DNA of 64,000 nt from Sphagnum magellanicum (Eukaryota > Streptophyta > Sphagnopsida > Sphagnales > Sphagnaceae). The notes under the pieces were generated by a model that had not been told where the DNA came from, made no database searches, and saw only the letters and a program-made list of their open reading frames with translations. Made by a program: the position numbers and the translations under genes. Within the stretch, counting starts at the first letter, position 1. Each line of letters starts with the position of its first letter. This document shows, piece after piece, positions 1-11,931 of the stretch. Location: contig CM038921.1 of NCBI GenBank assembly GCA_021904315.1, forward strand, positions 12,368,146 through 12,432,145, given 5' to 3'.

Positions 1-659
1 CACAAATTGGCAATTTTTTGACTTATTATAAAATTTACAAATGAGCCAATGCGATGTGTCATATGATTTTTTGCACCAATATCAAGGTATCATGTATTAT
101 TGCTATATTTTGCAATTGCGAAAATTGTCACATATAGTCTATTTGAGCTCCATGGTGTTATTCACTACTAGTGACAATCAATTATTTTTATTTTTCTTAT
201 GTTTTCATATATTTATGTCAATGTCAAATTTAATTTAAATTAATATACATTTCATGGACATGAAAAGACACATGTTAATTTGTTTTTTTATATCCATGTT
301 GGTGGATAGGAAAAAGGAGTGAAGTAATTATAAAATGGATGTAGTTATTAGGAAAGGTGGGAGATAGTTATTATGAAAGTTAATAGGAAAAGGAAGTAGT
401 TATAAAGAAAGCTGTTATGAAGTAATTATGAAATAGTTATAAAGGAAGTAGTTATGATGTAGTTAGGCTTGAAAATGATGTAGTTATTTTTTAATTGTCT
501 TTGAAATGATCCAAGGACAACCATATGATTGGAATGGTCATGTAGAAGTGACATATGAAACTTTTTGCAAAGAACCCCATATAAACTAGTTCCTACATCA
601 CTCGAATTTTGTTTAGTAGTTAAATTAGATTGTATGATATTTGGTTTTTCTTTAGCAAT
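1..659. other. AT-rich intergenic DNA, no gene seen
   Basis: Mostly low-complexity AT-rich sequence. Around positions 320-470 there are irregular repeats of the theme 'gtagttat' with 'gaaag' and 'taggaaa', suggesting a decayed short tandem repeat. No convincing coding stretch, RNA gene or promoter was seen. Confidence 0.6.
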
Positions 660-1370
660 TTGTACTCTATAATCTTTAATTCTATGACCCACTTTCTTAC
701 ATCTAAAACATCTTATTTTATTTATTTATTTTTCAAAATTTCGGTCATTAAATGTAAAGGGACCAACATTGTCATTTCCTTTGAAAGATGATTGGAAGAA
801 GGGTTGTTCAACTCTTTGGAACCTTCTATTAGGGTTATACGGCCTCTTGCCAACATATAAGACTAACATGTTGTTAGTATTATTATTTTAGTTTTTCATT
901 AGCACTTCTTTTTGAAAAAATAATGATAAAATATTATAATATTTAGTTGTTTTTGCATAGAGAATATATATGTTTTATATGATAAACATGTATATCTCAT
1001 TAATGATAGAACTACATCATCATTGGTCAATGTAACTCCTATGGTTGACAATTGTTCCAATAATGATTGAAAAGATTGAATGTGTTTCACAACATTTTCA
1101 TTTTCTCACATTTTTAAGGTTTTCAAAACCATTTAGGTGACAACACCTTGACTTTCAAACATATTATTTTATTTTTGCTAAACATCATGAATGTGATGTA
1201 ATTTTTTATTGGAGATTTGAACAACATTGTTATCTAAACAATTATTAGTGATTTGAATTGTTGCAACATTCTTGTCATCCCAATTAGCTACACTACTTTC
1301 ACTAGTAGTTAGTGGAGCTAAAACTATTGTGGCAATTTGAATAGTAGTTAGAGGAATTGACATAAAATGT
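660..1370 (-). pseudogene. Ty1/copia gag relic with degenerate zinc knuckle
   Basis: This is a decayed gag polyprotein of a Ty1/copia LTR retrotransposon, read on the minus strand. From the N-terminal side (about 1360) to the C-terminal side (about 660) three gag hallmarks appear in different frames. The first is a 'WDDKN..A' segment near 1285. The second is 'HIQSFQSLLEQLSTIG' followed by 'DDVVLSLMRY' near 1080-985, the UBN2/gag helix region. The third is a CCHC knuckle near 700-660 reading CFRCKKVGHRIKDY, in which the last Cys of CX2CX4HX4C is now Tyr. Stops and frameshifts separate the pieces, so it is dead. No protease, integrase or RT was recognised beside it and no LTRs were identified. 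The copia relic at 57-61 kb also runs on the minus strand, but whether the two are the same family was not tested. Confidence 0.75.
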
Positions 1371-4300
1371 TTGTGTTATTAATGGCAAGCCCAATTTCAC
1401 TAATTTCTCTTACATCTAATTGATCAATGTTTGAAAAATGTCACACCAAATCTAGCTACAAAATAAATAAGTTTTCACTTACTTTGTTTAACTACAAAAA
1501 TAATATGAATCCAGAACTTATCATGCTTTAAACAAATCAAAATAAATTGATTTTTTTACTCTTAACCTTTTTTTCTTTCATTTTAATTTCATATTGGAAA
1601 AGTAAAACAAAGGAAAGGAATTGAATTCTATTGATAAAACAATGCACCTTATGTACAAAGAGAAGGAACATGATGTTTTATATCTTAAGGTTTATATGAG
1701 GGTCATGCCTTTTTCCAAATGACTTTTGAGTGCAATTGATTGTGTACATGTTAGTGAATTATTGTATACAGATATGTATTTAACAATTATTCATTTTGAA
1801 ATCAACACATGTGGTTCTTTGTTTGTTATCAATAAGATCTTTTATGACTAATGAAATCCATGTATTGAATTGGACTTTAAAAACATGTTTTAGTGGTCAT
1901 TGCAAAATTGAATTTATAGGTTGTAGTTCATTTATGCAATTTGTTGATATGAAGATGACTAAAATGTTGGGCTAATCATCCTTCATCCAATTTATAAACT
2001 TTTCATTATTATATAATGAACATTAATCCAATAACCAAAACATTTTTGATGTTTCGATAAACTCAATTGTTCAACTTGTGAGTGTAGATATGACAACAAC
2101 TTTGTGAACAAATCTTTTTGTGGTTTGCAAAGTTGACCAAAGATTATCATTAAACATGAGATCCTATCCATTGTTGATGCACATGGTTTTCCTTTTAATG
2201 TTGGGAGGCAATTTTTTATGATGCATGTAAAATGATTTGAAAGAAGGAAGAAGAATCCATCTACAAATGATGAAATGACAAGTGTCATTTATCGTGTGTT
2301 TTCTATCTTTGATACATTGATATGATTTGTATTTTTATTCACCCATGTTTGTTCCCTTGCTATTGGCACAAGGTGTAATGTGGTTTGGTCAATGTTGACT
2401 ATTAGGGTTATGAAAATGTCATACTTTTAAAGGTAAACAACCTTGTAACCCATGTTTTACCCTTGTTGATTTCAATCAATAGCAAGTTTAGTTGTTAAAA
2501 GCTTTTCCCTGTTTGAAAGTCCAATCCATCTATTGTTTCAAGAACTTTCTTGTGACCTTGAAACCTCCATGTGCATGTAATGTATGACTTTAGGAAATAA
2601 AGATTATATCATGCTTCACACTATGGGTTGTATTTCAATTATGACAAGTGACTAACCCACCTTTCATTTTCTTAGCATAGTAACCAAGGTATTTAAAAGT
2701 TTTGAATACTCTTTAATAGTACCATGTTTTATTTATTCTTCTTTAATTTGGCAATCTCAAGTTGTTGTATGTGAATGTAGATCACATTGGGGTGTAAATC
2801 AATCCCACAAGCTTGGCCCCCTTAATTTCTCACACAAACTTGGGACTCCATGCTTCTTATAAAATATATTGAGAAAGTGTAAGGCTTGTGAATTATTATC
2901 ATATTTCTTCGCAATAGCCATGATGGGTGGCCAAAGATCTAGTAAAAACCAATTGGTGTATGATCTTCACTTGTCTTATGTTGTTTTTTAATGCATTCAT
3001 GTTGTCCTTCTTGTTTGATCTCTTGGTTTGATAATAAAGTTTTAAACATATTTTTATGGTCTACTTGCTAACCACTTTCTACTTGCTTCAAAATGATTTT
3101 GACAAGTACAACATATCAATTGAAGCAATCTTTCTCATGTTGTAATGCAACCTCTATTTCCTCATTTATGACTTTCTTAACAATAAAAATAAAAATAAAA
3201 ATATTATCCTACAAATTATTGTTTCCAATCTTTCATTAAGCACTTCACAAAATCCTTGCTTTAAACAATCATAATATTTCTACAACAATTGTCATGTCAT
3301 TTTATGTATATCTACCTCCATCATCTTGCTTCTATCAAACAATAGAAAACAAAGCAACTAGCTTGTATAATAACTCAAGAAATCGTGGCTATGAATGTTT
3401 TTTTAAAAAAATGATTAAATATTTTTTAAAAATAGTGACTAAAATACTAAAATGAATGAATGTTACCTTCCATTCATAATTGTTGAATTTCATTATATTG
3501 AGGATCTAATTTTTTCAATTAAAAATAATGTTGAAATAACATTTCCAGAATAAAATTCTCTCTCTATATATATATATATATCATTATCATCGAAGTTTTA
3601 GTTTGAACATGGGGCAACATTTGCTTGGTCCTATATGAACTCAATCAAACTTCATTATATCATCATCCCTTGCTTGATTTTGGGTAAATTTTATATTAAA
3701 GCTTTTTGATTGTGTTAACTTTGAATCCAATCATTGGGGTTTGTACTCACATTTGCAAATAAATAGATTGGACCAAATTTCCAATTAAAGCTTCAAATAA
3801 AAGTAAAAAGGTTGTGAAAAGGACCTAGGCTCATAAAGGTTAAAGGCTCATCAAAAGTTACATATCTTCTTCTCTTTGAAAAATGAATACATGTGAAGAA
3901 GCTAAATTTTTTTCAAGCATAGAAAATGTTTTAAAATAATTATATAGTGACATAGTGACAATTCTTTTTTCCCCAATTTTGTGACCTTGGTGGACTAGCA
4001 ATCATCCGCAAGAGGACTTAAGCCAAATTTGGCTATAGAGAAAAAAGTAGATTTTTTTTTGAAACCCCGGCAACATACATACAAGAACCTATGGTCTAAA
4101 TGTGGTGATTTTCAAAGTTCTTTTCGTCGAAATATGGCACCTTAAGAAGGAAAAAAATAGGGGGGGGCAAAACAACAACATGTATATGTGTGTGAGAAAT
4201 CCATGCCTTTTTTTTTACTAGTGAAAGAAACCTAAGTAGTTGGCTACCATGCTATTTTGTCCTTTATAATTTGACTCTTTAACTTTCAATTCCCCCAAAA

Positions 4301-4400
4301 AAGGGGCTAACTTATGTTCAAAATTAGGTCAAAATTAGTGCAATGATTAATTGACAAGAACAAAGGAAGGCCTGTGCAGAAATCTTAATGGAATGGATTT
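1371..4400. other. AT-rich intergenic DNA with decayed coding-like stretches
   Basis: No intact gene. On the minus strand around 2030-2290 and 2820-3180, short stretches look like decayed transposon coding, but I could not assign a family. A (TA)n tract lies at about 3563-3582 next to a short CT run. Around 3960-4034 there is a copy, in reverse orientation, of a dispersed repeat containing the perfect palindrome AGCCAAATTTGGCT. Poly-G, poly-A and poly-T runs are common in 4040-4220. Confidence 0.5.
4021..4034. repeat. 14-bp palindrome AGCCAAATTTGGCT, dispersed family
   Basis: Perfect palindrome. On the complementary strand it is followed by a 'cctcttg' segment, then 'gattg' and 'agtccacc', and the same context follows the copy at 51134. 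Further copies with one mismatch lie at 13533, 13786 and 40757. The recurrence with shared flanks marks a short dispersed element rather than a chance palindrome. Confidence 0.6.
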
Positions 4401-4404
4401 GTTA

Positions 4405-4708
4405 GCCTTGCCTACCAAGGAAAGGATATTGTTGTGTTTAGATTCATTATAGAGTATAGTAGCTTAAGGGATTTTGGCCCCTAGGTAATAGTAATAGGTC
4501 TATTTTTATATGAGGATTTTTGAAAGATGGTATTTTGGTTTGTTTTGAAACTTGAGATTAATTATAATAGAGTTATAATATCTTGAAAGATTTTGGTTTC
4601 TTTTAGAGGATTTTTCGAAGATTAGATTGTTTGCATGGTGGAATATTTGAGTTTTCATATTTCTTCTTTTGCCTGAAGATACTTACTTTTTAATGTAAAT
4701 GGCAAGGC
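4405..4708 (+). repeat. Dispersed repeat, copy 1 (inverted relative to the copy at 63.5 kb)
   Basis: About 300 bp whose reverse complement recurs at 63493-63816. Shared landmarks in order are GCCTTGCCTACCAAGG, a segment reading as tagattcattatagagtat, 'tagcttaagg', 'cccctaggtaat', 'agaggattttt' and 'aatgtaaatggcaaggcc'. The ends carry a short inverted repeat, GCCTTGCC and GGCAAGGC, which suggests a non-autonomous DNA element. However, similarity seems to continue into 'acaccccttgt' on one side, so the true boundary is uncertain. It lies about 0.6 kb upstream of the FREE1 start codon and may contribute to that 5' flank. Confidence 0.7.
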
Positions 4709-5344
4709 CACAGTGTGACACACCCCTTGTTTCCATAAGATTCTTCAACACCTGAACAAGTCTGACGAGAAATTTGGGTTTGTAGTTTTTTTTGTAGTCA
4801 AAGATTTTTTTGCAGCAGCTTGTTGTATGCAAATTATACATGATCTAAAAGCCTCTAGATACTTTTAGTTTTTCCTCCTTTGACAGACTCAGATTACATT
4901 CAGAGATTTCATAGTCTGTTGGGTTGGAGTTTTCTTATCCTGGTCTGGTGTATTTGAGTCTGACCCATTTGCATCATCTGTTTGAATTTTGTTGTGGGTT
5001 GTTTGGAAGGATTGTTAGTTTGGAGACTTGTTTGGTTTCTTCATCCCCCCACCCAAATTGCTAGCTTTGATCTACACTTGCACTTCTTCTTTTTCTTCTT
5101 CTGTTTCTTGTGAGAGTTGTGACTGGATTTGTTTTTGTGTTTGTTTTTGTTTTGTTTCAGTTTGGTTTCTATTTAGGTCAAGTGGGTTGCTGTTTTGTCT
5201 GTCTTGGTTTCTGGAAGCTCAAGTGTTGGGTGGCTCTCAGACTTTTTTTGTTTTGGCGAGAGGGTTTAAATCCAAAGCTCACTTGAATTTCCTTTTTTTG
5301 ATCTTCTTGCATGACATTTGATTAGGATTAAAGGGAAAAAAAGC
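4709..5344 (+). promoter_or_regulatory. 5' flank and leader of the FREE1 gene
   Basis: Non-coding, with T-rich and pyrimidine-rich runs (5075-5165) that fit a plant leader or a leader intron. A minimal upstream ORF (ATG ACA TTT GAT TAG, 5311-5325) ends 19 bases before the main ATG at 5345. An in-frame TAA or TGA lies upstream of the main start (TGA at 5312-5314), which fixes translation to 5345 unless a leader intron joins another exon. No clear TATA box was recognised. Confidence 0.5.
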
Positions 5345-8300
5345 ATGCATGGGGGGGGAAATTATGGAAGTTGGGGAGCGAATTATGCACCCCCAGCTGC
5401 AGTGCATCATCAACAGACATCTCCTGACTATTCTAATCTGTATACACCTGGTGCACCTCCATATGCACCACCACCGCCACTTCCACCACCACCCATAGTA
5501 CCCATGACACACACACCACCTCCAGTGGTTCCTCCTAGCTCCCCTTATGATTTCCCACACAGTTCATTCACTCCTGCTCAAGAGCCCATTATAGCAGATC
5601 TGAATTCCGAGTTTTTGTTCAACCCTAATTCTTATTATGCTCCTATGGTGCCGTCTTACAATTTTGACAATGGACTGCTGCTGCAAGGAAGTCCTGGCTA
5701 TGGTGCTGTGCCTGCTGCCCCTTCTCTGGGTTTTGAGCAAGCTGGGTACCTGGGTGGTGATATGCAAGGTGGTGGGACACCAGCTTCTGTACCTAGGAGG
5801 TCAGGAAGCTCCTCAGGTGGGGGAACTGCATATGATGCACAAGCATTTGGTGCTGGGAGCCAGGGAATTGGTGAGGTATATGTATATGATGGGGGTCAAG
5901 GACAGCAACCACAAGCACTGCAAGGGTTTGATGCTTATGGATCACACGTGTCATCTTGGAAATCAGGTGGATTTGAAGCTGGAGGGAACCTTGTGACTTA
6001 TAATAATAAGGGTTTGGGTGGATCAAAAATGTCAAGGGCAACACCCAAAGTGGATACATATGACTTGGGTGGAGGTGTTCAAAAGTATCGGGTCAAACTG
6101 TTGCCTGATTCAAAAGATGTCATCTGCCAGGTATTGTGTATGACCCTGTTGTTGTCATACATATTGCTGCTCAAATTTCTTTCTTGTTTTAGCATCAGCA
6201 TCATCTATGTATCAGGGCTGGTGGAATTTAGGGTTTTGTAATCATCGGCAAAGCTTGTGCACTCTGATAAAAGAAGTTGTCCTTGATGGACCAACCTACT
6301 AGGGTTTGTATAATTGGATGCTGTGAGCTTTATTATGAGTTCTGCTTCCAAGTCTGGAAGATAAAAGATGGTGTGTAAGATTAGGACAAACTCAGGAATT
6401 CGCCAACCATTTCTTGGTCTTTATCTCAGGGTTTATTTTAGGGTTGTGCATATCTGTGGAATTTTGCCATCCAAGTCTGGAAGAAAAATTATGCTGAAAT
6501 TGGAAACCTGATTATATCTTTTGCTTCATCCCACTGCTGGACTATTAGAGATCTGAAATGAAGGAGGAAAAAAGATCAAATGGGTATCAAACTTTTGGTC
6601 AAAAATGATAGTGATGCTTGTCATGGAAAGAAGGGCAAGTTGTGGGAGACAGGAATTAGTCAGCAAAAATTTCTTTTTTTTACCTTGTTCTCCTGTGGTG
6701 GAGATGTGCAGATAGGCCTGGATGGAGTCAGGATGTTGGACCCAAGCACGAGCGTAACGCTGCGCATTTATCCTTTAGAAACCATTGAACGGTGGGAGGT
6801 GAGAAATCTTTCCTCACTGCTTTGCTGCATCTCCTCCTCAACCTCTTGTCTGCTACCTTTCTTCTTTTATCTAGATGAGGAATCCCTTTCCCTGATGGAC
6901 TGAGGTACTACTCAGTGTGAGGTGTTTTGCCTTGATCCAAGAATGGAATATTGGGTTGTGCAGCAGATTCTTCTAATTAGGCCTGTTGCATTCTGTGTTG
7001 GAGATGCAGGTAACCGAGCCTTCAGTGTTCACATTTTGGGCCAAGAGTGCAGTAGACGTTGAGCAGCGCACCATCCGCCTTAAGTCTAGCAGCCACACTA
7101 CTAGTGCAATTCTTGACACAATCACTGCAGCTTGTGTCCAGGTCTGTTCATCTGTTCTTTTTTTAAATGCACATCTTTTCTTTACCCTATAGCAAACTCA
7201 TTTTATGCTGGTCTTGCAGAACAAGCACCAGGACAGTTGTCTTTTTCTGGCTTTTTTGTAGTAATGTGTGTAATGGATCTGGAGTTGTTTTATGCTGTAC
7301 AAGTTTGCTGAAGTGGGCAATTTGGTTTGTGGTGACTCTTGTTTGAGGCAGCTATCTGAGATGCTTGCAAGAGATGGACCCAACAAAGCCTCAAGCAGTA
7401 CAAGCTTAGTGCCCAGTCCAGTTGTACAACGAAAGAGCTCCATTGTGGATTGGGTCTCTATTCGACCTCGAGCTCTTACTCAAGAAGAGAAGCAGCACTG
7501 GGTATGTATCTTCTACCCAGTTGAAGGTTAGATGTTCTGCTTCTAGTTTTGTGGTCCCAGAATTGACCTTGTTGACATGTTTGTGTTTCTGCCTGGTGGG
7601 TTTTACAATTTTCATGCCTGTGACAATGCTGTTATCCTGGCCTGAAAATTTGGTCAAAGTGTGTGACTCTTGCTGAATGCCCTAAATCCTAAATCCTAAA
7701 CCCTAGATCCTGCAACCCATGGCATGTGCATTGCATAGGTACCGGATGAAGCAGCGACCAAGTGCAGCAATTGTAGTGTTCAATTTTCTGCATTCAATCG
7801 ACGGGTGGGTGCGCAAGTCCTGTCTCCTTTTCAGAATCATCATATCCAGGGTGCTGCTGAAATTAAACCTCCCTTCTTTGTATTGTGTCCCTCAGGGTTC
7901 CGGCCTTGTGTTTTTGCCGTAGGTGATGGGAGATATTCACTGAGCATGTGTTCAGGAATGCTGAATCTCCTGTCAATCTCAACTAGCTGACAAAGTTTTC
8001 TATATAATGAGTGACACTTTTTTAAAGAGAATTGCTCGTACAGATCCCACAATTTTGTTAGGAGCATATTTCATGCAACAAGAAAATGACTGAGAGACAA
8101 AAAGATAGTTCTGTTCTGAATGTTTCCTTTATGGGAGTATGTGTGTGCAGCACCATTGCAGGAACTGTGGTGACCTGTTTTGTGACAGATGTACACAAGG
8201 AAGAACTGCACTTACTGCTGAGCCAGATGCTGAAGTGGTGCGTGTATGTGATCACTGCCTGGTAGGTGTTTATAACATGAAATCTATTTGTTTTCTGTTG

Positions 8301-10016
8301 TGGTCTTGAGCTGGAGGCCAATGGGTGTTGGTGAAACTGATTTGTATCGGAGAAGGATTCAAGGTTTGCATTTTAGTTGCTTCTGTTGCACCAGATTGAT
8401 TCCATGTTGGGTGTTGCCTTAACATGTGGTGAGCATCATGTCACATACATTACCTACTGAATCAACTCTGCACAAATAATATTGATCTGGGTTTGAATGA
8501 CATGCGGTCAGGAGTTTAGGGCATTGCCTAAGCATGTTAGTGGCACACGTGTTAAAAGCTGAAATCTTCTGTGAAGGGTCTCGTGGTGCAAAATCCAAGT
8601 TCATTAATATGACAACTGATCTGACTTCTGGTGATGCCTGCAGGCTGAGGTAACACAAAGGCTAACTAACACAAAGGATACGAGCAACAGGGTGCCTGTT
8701 CTACGAACCCATGAAGATCTGGCCAAGACTCTTCAGGCAACTTCTTGCACCTTCTCACTTCAGACCTATTTTGTGAAAAATGTTCTTGCTGGCCTTGGAT
8801 ATATTCCATGGAAATTTTTTGCATGCTTCTGGAGTCTGAATGCTGCTGAGTGCTCCATGTAGATTTCTCTTGCTGTCAACTAGTTTGTATTTACATCCAC
8901 TGGTCTGATGTGCTGGAAGCAATTCATCAAGTCCCTAAAAGGCTTACAGCTGAGCGAGACAGGAAATGGACTTTGGCAGCTGAGGAAGGCTTGGTATATT
9001 CTTTCCTGTTTGGCTGATAAGAAAATGTCTTTGGAGGGTTTAGGGCTAGGGACTTCTGGTTTGCATTGGGATGTTTGAAGAATTCTGAGGGAACCAAACC
9101 AGGCAGTTGATCTAAGAAGAAGCTAGATGGGTTCTGCAGTTTGTGTGAAAGGAATAAGTGGAGTAAATGCTGCTTGAGGGTGGTCTTGTGAATTTGAACT
9201 TAAAAAATCAGGAGGAGCTGGAGCGAAATGCAGGAAGGAAAGCTGAAAGGAGCAGCAGCCAAGATAGCAGCAGCCTGAGGAATACACCTGCAAAGTCATC
9301 TGGCACCTCTGTTCTGAACTGTAGCAAATGTGGAAGCATCTCATTGGTTACTGGAAGTGTCTCTTGTTGTCCATCATGTGGGGCTGGAACAAACCAGGGT
9401 CCTCCACAGCCTTGGCCAAATTCATCCACTCCACAGGGATCCAGCATACAGATGCGGGATGTGGCTTGTCCAACTTGCACAGTCCACCTCCAGGTGTTTC
9501 TTATTGCCATTAGCCTTTTTATAACGGGTTTCACCAGGTTGGCATGTATGCAACATGAGGGTGCATAAAAAGTTTCTGCCTGCTACCACATATGGATGAA
9601 ATATACTCATGTGTATTGTTTACAGATGGAATACACACATACACGAGTATATTGAAATATACAATATGTATTGTGGATTTGCTGATGAATCTCTGTTTTG
9701 TGATGAACAATTACACCCTTGACATTGTTTTGTATCATGGTTGTGCATTTAGAGTTGTTTCATGGAAGCATTTGTGGAACACAGAAGACAACAGCTTGCA
9801 TCCTTGACAAAGATTTTGTTGTGAAGGGATGAGTGAAATGTTGCTGGCTTTAATAGGGGTGTCTGTCAGTACTTGTTCTGGGCATATTTTTTGGCTCCAC
9901 CTACTGAAGGGCTTGTTGGTGTGTACATCCATCCTCAGGTGCAAGTGCCAAGCTTTGGAACAGAGACCGTGGAATGTGGTGTATGCCAACATCCGTTTCT
10001 CATCAGTGCTAATTGA
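5345..10016 (+). CDS. FREE1: FREE1/FYVE1-type FYVE-domain ESCRT protein, 9 exons
   Basis: Plant-specific endosomal sorting factor. In Arabidopsis, FREE1/FYVE1 binds PI3P and ubiquitin, works with ESCRT-I in multivesicular-body sorting, and is needed for vacuole formation. Exons: 5345-6130, 6712-6798, 7010-7141, 7352-7501, 7739-7804, 8151-8261, 8644-8736, 9212-9493, 9939-10016. All introns are phase 0 and the product is 594 residues, close to Arabidopsis (about 600). Residues 1-240 are Pro/Gly/Tyr-rich and disordered. A conserved plant-specific domain follows, with 'KYRVKLLPDS', 'IGLDGVRMLDPSTS' and 'FWAKSAVDVE'. The FYVE finger spans about 385-444 with its three signatures: WVPDE, RRHHCRNCG split across exons 5/6, and RVC. 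The tail ends CPTCTVHLQ/VQVPSFGTETVECGVC, the typical FREE1 C-terminal zinc ribbon. Oddities: intron 7 appears to start with GC, and exon 8 carries about 75 residues with an additional CX2C-X12-CX2C pair. The start is the ATG at 5345; the frame is closed just upstream. Confidence 0.93.
7681..7709 (+). repeat. Telomere-like CCTAAA(T/C) tract in FREE1 intron 4
   Basis: Four near-tandem heptamers of the type cctaaat/cctaaac sit in the intron, 29-58 bases before the next exon (7739). They resemble the plant telomere repeat CCCTAAA in degenerate form. Similar short interstitial runs occur near 20236, 34850 and 42098. Confidence 0.5.
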
Positions 10017-11931
10017 GTCATAGGTGCAGCTGAAGTAGCTGCCACTGGTGATTGGGTTTTAGGAATAAGTGCTTGTGCCAGCTGCTTGTCTTTCTTGTAC
10101 AAAGAATAGCTGTATAGAATTGACTAGAAGTTCAATGCAAAAGGGTAGGATGAGTTGTCAGATAACAAGTCTGAGAGTTGTTGCATATGCTGTCAAGCAC
10201 AGATCCAGCACGTTAGAGGATGTAAGATCATTACCCATCAGAGTATGTGAGAGTAACACCATTCCAACAATCCAAATGAGTGTTGAGCATTTCTGCTATG
10301 TCGGAATATAGCTAAATGTATCTTCAAGTAACTGCTTGCAATTGTAACCAAGATTACCAGCCTCCTGATTTTGTGTCCTTTGACTTGGTGAAACTTAGGT
10401 CGTGTTTATTATTAGGGTTTAGGGTATAGGATTTTATGGTTTATGGTTATTGCGATTCCAACAAAGAAATTGTAACTACTTTTTGAAGAAATTAGTATGA
10501 TTATCTTGTAAATAATATAAATCCTCCTCCCCACAAATAGCTAATGAATAAGACTGGCTCATATATTCTCACCTTGCAAACATCTCTGCTGGAATTACAA
10601 CGCTCACCTTCAGTGTACAATGCCCAGTATTCTATACACTAGGGAATATTGTCTGTTAATGGAGTAGTCCAGATGTTGAGTGAGAAGACTTAACTCTCAA
10701 ATGGTTTTATTTGCCAAAGATGATTGATAAATGCCCATGTGGTCTGAAATGCACTATTGATAAAATTCAGGTTTTGTACGACTTGTCTTCACACCCCCAA
10801 AACTCCACACCATAAGCATTCCAATCTACCAAAGAAATTGTCTTTGTTTTAATCCAAAATAGAATATGGCTACCTCCCGTTTTGATGGTTGATTGTATAC
10901 ATCAGAAGCATCAAGTTGATTTGTTCAAGAATTTTCTTCTAGAAGAAATTTGTGTTAAATTTGCAATGTTGGTGAATTATGTTACTTGATGGATTGAATG
11001 AATTGATTATGATTCCAAAAGAGAAGAACCAAAGACAATTGTGTAATAGGAATTGTTGATTGAAGGCTAAATGCAAAGAGATGAAAACTGCCATCGTTTT
11101 GACTTTTGTTGATTGTGGTATAAATGCCATAGAGATTGGAACCTCATTCACCATATACCCAGCTAATCTTTGTTTTGTTTGCTCTGCTTGCAAGGGGGAG
11201 ACTAAGGAATGATGTGTAGTTTTCATTCAGTCACACATATTGAGGATTGTTTGGGTTCATTTCATTTCTTCTGGGAACTTCATGGAACATTTCATATGCT
11301 GAGTTGAATTTGCCTAATGGGGCAGAGCCATATGCCGTGAGCTTGGTTGTTTCTCTCTCTTCTAGGTGGAATATGATGTATGAAATGGATGTTGGATTTT
11401 TGGAAGATGGGGAGCAGAGGGCAGCCAGCAATTGAGCTTCTTGATAGGAAGAAATAGAAACGAAAAAAATAATATTGAGGAAAAATTTGAGAAACCAGGT
11501 TGCAACGATTGCAGGCCAGTAGTAATAAGTGAGGATTTTCCAAACCAGATGTATTTCTAAAATAGTATAGTAAGTAAAAAAAAGACAATTGATGACAATT
11601 CAAGACTCTGGAGAGAAAATCCTTAGTTACTATAATATTTGCAGCAATTTTATTATTATTATTAGATTTTGAGTTGCCAGGCTGCTTGCTGCTCTGCACA
11701 GGCCCCAAGAAGTTCACAAAGAGCAAATATATCAAGAACTTAGAGTATTTTTATCTGGTTCAGAATTGGCCAAAGAAAGCCAAAATTCTGTTCCAACAGA
11801 AGTTGCAAGCCATATAATTTACAGCGAAATCTGCATCAAGTACTTTGGGGCTATTATGAGATTTTGGCAATGATCAGCAGCAGCTGCTGTTGTGGTTGCA
11901 TGCTGCAAATTGCAACAACAGGATAGAGAAC
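10017..11931. other. Intergenic region between FREE1 and the metallothionein gene
   Basis: Contains the 3' untranslated regions of the convergent FREE1 (+) and metallothionein (-) genes and about 1.5 kb of spacer. No intact gene. On the minus strand around 11420-11235 a short stretch, 'GKFNSAYEMFHEVPRRNE', resembles one pentatricopeptide repeat but is too short to call. A poly-pyrimidine run lies near 11350. Confidence 0.45.

Noticed and set aside
2030-3180. Possible Ty3/gypsy integrase relic on the minus strand ('DLMFNDNLWSTLQTTK').
   Set aside because: Only one short phrase resembles an integrase; the HHCC, DDE spacing and the surrounding blocks are not recognisable, so no family is assigned.
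11231-11435. Possible single PPR motif on the minus strand ('GKFNSAYEMFHEVPRRNE').
   Set aside because: One motif without neighbours, in a stretch open on both strands. It is too little to call a PPR relic.
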